Shown: piece after piece, positions 1 through 5,068 of the stretch
Layout: every line of letters begins with the position of its first letter
Numbering within the stretch: position 1 is the stretch's first letter
Position numbers and translations under genes: made by a program
Assembly: GCA_900542395.1 (NCBI GenBank)
Contig: UQNM01000027.1
Coordinates: 1 to 30,963, forward strand
DNA: 30,963 nucleotides
Reading direction: 5' to 3'
Source: an uncultured Eubacteriales bacterium
GTDB taxonomy: Bacteria; Bacillota; Clostridia; Christensenellales; Aristaeellaceae
The notes under the pieces: generated by a model
The model's database searches: none
What the model was told of the DNA's origin: nothing
Seen by the model: the letters and a program-made list of their open reading frames with translations, nothing else

Positions 1-377
1 GTCAATATATAACTGTTGAAAAAACGCCCGATCATCTTCACTGTGCATTGTCCAAGCTACGGTGTAAAATGCTAGCATTCGTGTTTCATTACCCCCCCCT
101 AAATTATTTTCCACCATTTATAAAGACGCTTATTTCATTCTTTTTATCTCACCTTTTCGCAGAAATTTCTCTTTTATTTTTTTCAAGCCCTAAAATCACT
201 TTCTATACTTCGCTTTTGCCGCATAATTTTCACGTTATATGGATCCATATTCAACTCCAAACTACAACAAAAGATGCGAGTTGGCAAGTCCTTCTCGCAT
301 CTTTTATCCAAGATTTAGTTTATCAGAGTATGTCCATCCTGCCAACGGCATAACGAGCTCATTGTCTAAAACAGCAT
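1..377. other. AT-rich stretch without a recognisable gene
   Basis: I see no credible gene here. An open frame on the plus strand (48-353) has a biased, phenylalanine- and leucine-rich composition, no ribosome site, and runs straight through the hairpin at 269-305, so I reject it. The stretch has a C8 run near 91-99 and the hairpin listed separately. It probably lies outside the relaxase transcription unit that enters from the right. Confidence 0.5.
269..305 (-). terminator. Stem-loop terminator downstream of the relaxase unit
   Basis: A perfect 12-bp inverted repeat (269-280 and 294-305, arm AAAAGATGCGAG) encloses a 13-nt loop. Read on the minus strand it ends in CTTTTGTTG, a weak U-rich tail. 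It lies downstream of the minus-strand relaxase and its possible C-terminal remnant, so it most likely ended that transcript before the insertion sequence arrived. A-richness on the other side would let it work in both directions. Confidence 0.55.
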
Positions 378-530
378 TTATCTCATTTCATCTTTATTAT
401 CTTTTTGAGATTTAGAATGCTCTTTAGATATTCCTTCCAATGCCTTTTGCAGAACATCGTTCCCGATTCTGCCGACCAGCGCATCCAGCTTGCCTTTGCT
501 TTGTGCAACTCCCGATTCTCCATTTTTATA
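378..530 (-). pseudogene. Possible severed C-terminal tail of the relaxase or a lost small gene
   Basis: On the minus strand an open frame runs from the left edge of the insertion sequence to a TAA at 378-380. It encodes about 46 hydrophilic, Lys/Glu/Ser-rich residues (beginning near GESGVAQSKGKLDALVGRIG), with no ATG, GTG or TTG near its start. Composition looks like real protein rather than noise. If the IS and one TA copy are removed in silico, the relaxase frame stops at once (ATA TAA), but a one-base shift joins it to this tail. I infer either a decayed relaxase C-terminus or the remains of a neighbouring gene. A competing 46-codon frame starting with ATG in another phase has no ribosome site. 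Confidence 0.3.
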
Positions 531-553
531 CTACTCTTTTTCTAAATATATTC
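531..553. repeat. IS630 left terminal inverted repeat
   Basis: Outer end CTACTCTTTTTCTAAATAT and onward, matching the reverse complement of 1613-1635 at 18 of 23 positions; mismatches fall at repeat positions 8-10, 17 and 19. It is preceded by the TA target copy at 529-530. Confidence 0.8.
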
Positions 554-579
554 AAAAAGGCAAGGGAATGTGTTATAAT
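551..579 (+). promoter_or_regulatory. Probable transposase promoter
   Basis: A TTCAAA -35-like hexamer (551-556) is separated by 17 nt from a perfect TATAAT (574-579). The expected transcription start near 586 leaves an 11-nt leader before the ATG at 597 with only a weak GGTGATGAG ribosome site, which would keep transposase expression low. Confidence 0.5.
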
Positions 580-596
580 GAAAACGGTGATGAGAA

Positions 597-1624
597 ATGA
601 AACGTTTTCAAATAACAGAAGCGGAATATGAAGCAATCAAAGCCAAAGAGGCTAAGACAAAGGACAAGAACATAAGTCGGAGACTGCGTGTATTGATGCT
701 GCGCTACGAAGGAAAGAAACTCGACGAAATCACTAAGATGACCAATCTGCACAGAACCAGTATCACGCAAATGTGCCGCCGCTATCGGGAACAGGGTCTG
801 GAAGAATATGAAAGAAACAAGTACCAATCCCATCATTGGCTGTTAAGTTGGGAACAGGAAGAAGAAATCTTAAACCAATTCAATGATGGGACCGGTAAAC
901 AAGTTACCGCAAATGAAATCAAAGCAGTTCTGGATAAAGCCTGTGGCAAGGATACCGGGCGCGTGTATGTCTACAATGTATTGAAAAGACATGGCTGGAG
1001 TAAAAAAATGCCCCGCTCAAGGCATCCGAAAGCAGCAGACGAAGAGGCTTGCGAAGCCTCAAAAAAATTAAATCCTGTGTGCTGGATACCAGATCCCAAA
1101 ACAAGACCAAAACCGTCCGGCTGATGTTTGAAGATGAAGCTGGATTTGGGCGGATCAATAAGCCTAAAAGATGCTGGTGTCCTAAAGGTCAGAGACCATC
1201 TGTGCCTTGTCATCACATACGGGAATACCGCTATGCGTTTGGAGCAGTAGAACCTCTGAGTGGAGAAAGTTTCTTTTTGACGATGCCGAATTGCGATACA
1301 AAATGTACCAATATATTTCTTGAAAAACTTTCAGAACAGTATCCTGACGATATAATTCTGTTGGTATGCGATGGAGCTGCATGGCATAAGTCAAAAGCAT
1401 TACGTTGTCCAGAAAATATACAGCTTCTTTCTATACCGCCGTACACACCTGAAATGAATCCTATCGAGCAAATTTGGAAACAAATTCGCTCGATGGGATT
1501 TAGGAACGAAGTATTCGATTCGCTTTCAGCCGTTATGGATCGTTTATGCGAAACCATATGTTTGTTGACGACAGATATGGTCAAAAGCATTACTGGTCGT
1601 CAGTGGATAATCGAATGTTTTTAG
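597..1624 (+). CDS. IS630-family DDE transposase, made by -1 ribosomal frameshift
   Basis: This enzyme cuts and joins the ends of its own insertion sequence at TA targets. Frame 1 (597-1124) carries the N-terminal helix-turn-helix DNA-binding half. Frame 2 (open from 1049, stop 1622-1624) carries the catalytic half. The frames overlap at a run of seven A (1061-1067), arranged as A_AAA_AAA in frame 1, the canonical -1 slippery heptamer. Slippage there gives a fusion of about 342 residues, a normal size for the family. In fusion numbering the presumed catalytic acids are D180 (in FEDEAGF), D259 (in VCDGAAWH) and E291 (in NPIEQIW), with 31 residues between the last two. Neither frame alone contains both DNA-binding and catalytic parts. 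Without slippage frame 1 would yield a 175-residue DNA-binding product, a plausible repressor of transposition. The frameshift is inferred, not shown. Confidence 0.85.
1061..1067 (+). promoter_or_regulatory. Slippery heptamer for -1 frameshifting
   Basis: Seven consecutive A, read in frame 1 as tcA AAA AAA. Shifting back one base at both AAA codons enters frame 2 at ATT (1067-1069), which continues through all three catalytic residues. Seen directly; use by ribosomes is inferred from the family. Confidence 0.7.
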
Positions 1625-1635
1625 ATTGAGAGTAG
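1613..1635. repeat. IS630 right terminal inverted repeat
   Basis: Reverse complement of the left end with 18 of 23 matches, followed by the TA copy at 1636-1637. It carries the transposase stop codon (1622-1624) on the plus strand and the relaxase stop codon (1621-1623) on the minus strand. Confidence 0.8.
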
Positions 1636-2673
1636 TATTAGTTTGACTATTTCATTGGTATGGTTCCAGTTTGCCGATTTGAAAGCGGTATTCTCCTTTT
1701 CGAGCTTCTGCACCTTAACTTTCAACTCGGCATTTTCCCGAAAGAGCGAACGGGCGTATTTCAGGAGCTTTCCCAGAATCGGAAGTGCTTTCTTCTCCCG
1801 AAACGCCTTGCCGGATTCCAGCATTCCGGCTTCCGGGAGCAGCCGTTCGGGATTGTCGTATTTCCGGACAAACTTCTCGGTATTCTTGAGAATGGGCGCG
1901 ATATCGTCGAGCTGTTCCTGCTTTTCGGAAAGCATGGTTTCGGCAGTCGCTGTCTGTTCCTGCAATGCGCCGATTTGGGTTTCGAGCGCAGCGACTTCCT
2001 TGCTTCGTTCCTGCTTCTTGTAATCCAGAACGGAGAGATGTTCCTCATGCGTTCCTTTCTGCTCCCATTCGATATCATGCCGTGCCATGATGGAGGCAAG
2101 CGCCTGCTTTTCGGATTCAATCCATTGGTTCAGCTCAGTGTGGCTTTTTGTGCCGCCCGCAAAGCCGAGTGCTTCCAGTGCCTTTTTGAGCGACACACGG
2201 GTTTCGAGTCCGCGCTTGCTGCCGGTTGTGAACGGAATGAAATCAATATGAAGATGCGGCGTGGCTTCATCCATGTGCAGGTGAGCAGAGAACACGCGGA
2301 GTGTCGGGTTGCGCTGCTGGAAGGACTGCATGTATTCGTCGAGCATCTGCCGGGCAAGCTGTCCGTTCTCGGATGTGGCGTTCATATCGTCCTTGTTGCC
2401 GATCTGGATGATGAGTTCTTCAAACAGCTTTTCCTGCTTGCCCGTGCGGATTCTCTCGTAGTAATCGTCAATCACGCGATCCTTGCGTGTCTGCTTTTCG
2501 TTGTAGCGGGCCAGCGCGTCGTCAAACAGTTCGTGATAGACGGCTCGGATGTCCTCATTGCGGTATTCGACGTTGAACGGCGTTCGGCTGGAATCGACGT
2601 TCTCGGCGATGAAGTCCCTGCGGTTGTGGGTCAGCGAGCCTTTGCCACACATGGCGGAGATGGTTCTTTTCAC
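1621..2673 (-). CDS. mobV: MobV-type relaxase (plasmid recombination/mobilisation enzyme), 3' end altered by the IS
   Basis: Relaxases of this family nick one strand at oriT and pilot DNA during mobilisation of plasmids and integrative elements. The start is GTG at 2671-2673 behind AAAGGAGG (2678-2685). The 350-residue protein shows motif I near residues 12-30, with His16 in LTHNRR aligning with the nucleophilic His of pMV158 MobM, and the metal-binding motif HxDExTPHxH at residues 133-142. The C-terminal part from about residue 225 is Glu/Lys/Gln-rich coiled coil, usual for the family. The last codons (LLSI and stop) come from the inverted repeat of the IS inserted at 1636, so the natural terminus is lost. 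The catalytic N-terminal domain is untouched and could still be active. The start overlaps the stop of the small CPxCG frame upstream (GTGA), implying translational coupling. Confidence 0.85.
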   Translation of the reverse strand: MKRTISAMCGKGSLTHNRRDFIAENVDSSRTPFNVEYRNEDIRAVYHELFDDALARYNEKQTRKDRVIDDYYERIRTGKQEKLFEELIIQIGNKDDMNATSENGQLARQMLDEYMQSFQQRNPTLRVFSAHLHMDEATPHLHIDFIPFTTGSKRGLETRVSLKKALEALGFAGGTKSHTELNQWIESEKQALASIMARHDIEWEQKGTHEEHLSVLDYKKQERSKEVAALETQIGALQEQTATAETMLSEKQEQLDDIAPILKNTEKFVRKYDNPERLLPEAGMLESGKAFREKKALPILGKLLKYARSLFRENAELKVKVQKLEKENTAFKSANWNHTNEIVKLILLSI

Positions 2674-2951
2674 GAAGCCTCCTTTCTTGTGCGGGGCTGG
2701 GTTACCGGGGTTCTGTTACTCTTGTCAAGAGTAATGCAAAAGCGCTTTTGACACTTCGCATCAAAAGCTGCCCTCCGCAGATACCACAGAAGGCAGTCAG
2801 TCGGCTTATTCCCCTTCCTCACCCCCGGTTCGCAGAAGATCCTGTACTTCTCTTGGGTTGCCGGGCGAATGGCCGGTCCGTTCTGATAGACCGTTTTGCC
2901 GCAGTCTGGGCAACGGTCAGGCAGCGACTCTGCTTCAAAGCAATATTTTAT
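2670..2951 (-). pseudogene. Small CPxCG (zinc-ribbon-like) protein upstream of the relaxase, start codon apparently lost
   Basis: A 93-residue frame reads YCFEAESLPDRCPDCGK near its start, followed by an RPAT segment and three more scattered cysteines. The CPDCG knuckle is typical of small zinc-binding proteins encoded next to Mob genes. Its TGA (2670-2672) overlaps the relaxase GTG (2671-2673). No ATG, GTG or TTG lies in frame before the conserved part: the codon where Met would be expected is ATA (2949-2951), and a TAG stops the frame a little further upstream. I infer a start-codon mutation or a truncated N-terminus. The promoter of the divergent lipoprotein operon abuts this point, so a rearrangement junction could lie here. 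Function of the family is unknown to me. Confidence 0.5.
2716..2750. repeat. Two adjacent perfect palindromes upstream of the relaxase (candidate oriT or operator)
   Basis: TTACTCTTG-T-CAAGAGTAA (2716-2734, 9-bp arms) is followed two bases later by CAAAAGCGCTTTTG (2737-2750, a perfect 14-bp palindrome). They lie 43 bp before the relaxase start, inside the 3' end of the small CPxCG frame. MobV relaxases usually nick near inverted repeats just upstream of their own gene, so this is the best oriT candidate in the window. I do not recognise a known nic consensus. Confidence 0.4.
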
Positions 2952-2979
2952 TGAAAACCCGCCGCTATCGTGATAAAAT
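2951..2979 (+). promoter_or_regulatory. Promoter of the lipoprotein/kinase/peptidase operon
   Basis: TTGAAA (2951-2956), a 17-nt spacer, and TAAAAT (2974-2979), with TG at 2971-2972 forming an extended -10. The transcript would start near 2986, giving an untranslated leader of about 210 nt before the TTG start at 3195. This placement also excludes the in-frame GTG at 2970 as a translation start. Confidence 0.65.
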
Positions 2980-2985
2980 ATCTAC

Positions 2986-3194
2986 ATGTTATTGTCGTGC
3001 TGTGCCTGTGCCTTTCCAAAGGCTTTACAAAGTTTTTTGCGGTATTGGGGGATTTCAAAACAGGACGCACGCAAATCATTGCAGCATCATTTCCGTGGGC
3101 GGAGCACACGCCTGCGGGCAGCGATGTGCGACAAGTGAGCCATAGCAGCTTTGCCGAAAAACGGCAGCAACCCAAGCGTGGTGAGGAGAACGAT
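2986..3194 (+). promoter_or_regulatory. Long structured 5' leader, class not recognised
   Basis: The roughly 210-nt leader contains several potential helices: GCCTTT/AAAGGC at 3010-3023, followed after ten bases by a T6 run (3033-3038) as in an attenuator; a nested set around GCACAC...TGTGC near 3105-3130; and TGCCG-AAAAA-CGGCA at 3152-3166 just ahead of the ribosome site. No known riboswitch consensus was matched with confidence. Length and structure suggest post-initiation control, but this is inference. Confidence 0.3.
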
Positions 3195-5063
3195 TTGATA
3201 AACAAAAGAGCATTGTGCCGCCTTATTTCCGTGCTTGCGGCACTGGTGATGGGGCTATCCCTGCTGACCGGATGCGGCATAAAAAGCACCGAACAGGCAC
3301 AGGAGCAGGAAGATGCCCAGACCATTCAGGTATATCTGTGGACCAATAGCCTGTACGAAACCTATGCGCCGTATATTCAGTCGCAGCTGCCGGACGTGAA
3401 TGTTGAATTCATCGTAGGCAACAACGATCTGGATTTCTACAGATTTTTGCAGCAAAACGGCGGTCTGCCGGATATCATCACCTGCTGCCGGTTCTCGCTG
3501 CACGATGCTGCCCCCTTGAAGGACAGCCTGATGAACCTTGCCACCACCAACGAGGCGGGCGCTGTGTACAACACCTACCTCAACAGCTTTAAGAATGAGG
3601 ACAGCAGCGTGAACTGGCTGCCGGTGTGCGCGGATGCCCACGGTTTTGTGGTCAACCGCAGTCTTTTTGAGCAGTACGATATCCCGCTGCCCACCGATTA
3701 CGAGAGCTTTGTCGCGGCCTGTCAGGCGTTTGAAAAGGTAGGAATCCGCGGCTTTACCGCCGATTACACCTACGACTACACCTGCATGGAAACGCTGCAG
3801 GGGCTTTCCGCTTCCGAGCTTACCACTACGCAAGGGCGCAGGTGGCGCACCGCTTACAGCGACCCCGCCAACACCGCGCGGGTCGGTCTGGATGATACCG
3901 TGTGGCCGGGAGCGTTTGCGCGTCTGGCGCAGTTCATTCAGGATACGCACCTCACGGCAGACGACCTTGCGTTGAATTACGACGATGTGGCCGGGATGTT
4001 CCGGAACGGGGAAGTTGCCATGTACTTTGGCAGCTCTGCCGGGGTCAAGATGTTTCGGGACGAGGGCATCGACACGACCTTTTTGCCCTTCTTCAGCCAG
4101 AACGGCGAAAAGTGGCTGATGACCACCCCGTATTTCCAGGTCGCGTTGAACCGTGATCTGGAGCAGGACACGGCGCGCCGCAATAAGGCCATGAAGGTGC
4201 TGAACGTCATGCTCTCCGAGGAGGCGCAGAACCGCATCGTTGCCGATGGGCAGGACGTGCTGAGCTACAGCCAGAACGTCGGCCTGCGCCTGACCGAGTA
4301 TCTGAAGGACGTGCGCACTGTGGTAGAAGAAAACCACATGTATATCCGCATCGCCTCCAACGATTTCTTTTCCATCTCCAAGGATGTCGTTTCCAAAATG
4401 ATCGCGGGCGAGTATACGGCAACACAGGCTTATCGCGCGTTCAATGCCCAGCTTCTTGCAGAAGAAGCATCCGCCGCGGACGAAATCGTGCTGACCTCCG
4501 CGAAGGGCTATTCCAACGTATTCCATGCAAACGGCGGCAATGCCTCCTTCTCTGTGATGGCGAACACGCTGTGCGGCGTTTATGGCACGGATGTGCTCAT
4601 CGCCACCGCAAACAGCTTTACCGGCAGTGTGCTGCAGGCAGATTATACCAGAAAGATGGCCATTTCCATGATTATGCCGAACAGTTTGATGTCCCGCCAG
4701 CGCACGATGACCGGTGCAGAACTGAAGGAAACCGTCCGCGCCTTTGTGGAAGGCTGCGAGGGCGGGTTTGTGCCGTTCAATCGTGGTTCTCTGCCGGTGG
4801 TCAGCGGCATTACCGTGGAGGTAAAAGAAGATGACGGCTGCTATACCCTGACCGGCATCACCCGAAACGGGCAGCCGCTCCGGGATGACGACGCCGTTAC
4901 CGTGACCTGTCTGGCGCCGGAAAAGCAAATGGCTGCGCTGCTTGCGGACGAAAACGGCACGTCTGCGGGCGGAGACACATGGGTGAAAAACATATGGCGC
5001 GATTACGTTTTGGGCGGCGGCGCAGCGCTTGCAGAGCCTGAAAACTACATCACATTGAGGTGA
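3195..5063 (+). CDS. Lipoprotein: extracellular solute-binding protein fused to a 5'-nucleotidase C-terminal-like domain
   Basis: The start chosen is TTG at 3195, six bases after GAGGAG. It gives a classical lipoprotein signal peptide with lipobox LLTGC (Cys27) in a 622-residue protein. Residues about 40-430 resemble family-1 solute-binding proteins of sugar-type ABC transporters (VYLWTNS start, GLPDII, WLPVCADAHGFVVNRSLFEQ). Residues about 437-622 match the substrate-specificity domain of 5'-nucleotidases: TDVLIATANSF, MPNSLMSRQRTMTGAELKETV, LPVVSGITVEV and a late GGDTW. The metallophosphatase domain is absent, so no nucleotidase activity is expected. No ABC permease is nearby. The stop overlaps the next gene's ribosome site, so the partner is the hybrid kinase. 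I infer an anchored ligand-capturing sensor component, perhaps for a nucleotide-like or glycan ligand. The fold calls are from motif reading only. Confidence 0.75.
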   Translation: MINKRALCRLISVLAALVMGLSLLTGCGIKSTEQAQEQEDAQTIQVYLWTNSLYETYAPYIQSQLPDVNVEFIVGNNDLDFYRFLQQNGGLPDIITCCRFSLHDAAPLKDSLMNLATTNEAGAVYNTYLNSFKNEDSSVNWLPVCADAHGFVVNRSLFEQYDIPLPTDYESFVAACQAFEKVGIRGFTADYTYDYTCMETLQGLSASELTTTQGRRWRTAYSDPANTARVGLDDTVWPGAFARLAQFIQDTHLTADDLALNYDDVAGMFRNGEVAMYFGSSAGVKMFRDEGIDTTFLPFFSQNGEKWLMTTPYFQVALNRDLEQDTARRNKAMKVLNVMLSEEAQNRIVADGQDVLSYSQNVGLRLTEYLKDVRTVVEENHMYIRIASNDFFSISKDVVSKMIAGEYTATQAYRAFNAQLLAEEASAADEIVLTSAKGYSNVFHANGGNASFSVMANTLCGVYGTDVLIATANSFTGSVLQADYTRKMAISMIMPNSLMSRQRTMTGAELKETVRAFVEGCEGGFVPFNRGSLPVVSGITVEVKEDDGCYTLTGITRNGQPLRDDDAVTVTCLAPEKQMAALLADENGTSAGGDTWVKNIWRDYVLGGGAALAEPENYITLR

Positions 5064-5068
5064 CCGGA

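Larger units (their letters stand above)
531..1635 (+). mobile_element. IS630-family insertion sequence, complete
   Basis: The element is 1,105 bp. Its ends are imperfect 23-bp terminal inverted repeats (531-553 and 1613-1635; outer sequence CTACTCT, 18 of 23 positions matching) and it is flanked by TA on both sides (529-530 and 1636-1637), the TA target duplication typical of the IS630/Tc1/mariner superfamily. It encodes one transposase in two overlapping frames. The right repeat contains both the transposase stop codon and the last codons of the oppositely transcribed relaxase. Base composition is clearly more AT-rich than the chromosomal genes to the right, fitting recent acquisition. Both ends and both frames look intact, so it may still be active. 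Confidence 0.88.

Noticed and set aside
48..353. A 101-codon plus-strand frame at the left edge
   Set aside because: No ribosome site, odd composition, and it reads through a perfect terminator-like hairpin.
2970..3194. An N-terminal extension of the lipoprotein from a GTG at 2970
   Set aside because: The GTG lies within the promoter, and the lipoprotein signal peptide begins properly at TTG 3195 behind GAGGAG.
3040..3194. Resemblance of the leader to SAM or cyclic-di-GMP riboswitches (CAGCAACCC and ACGCAAA-like strings)
   Set aside because: The strings are short and the required helices and order of conserved boxes are not present.
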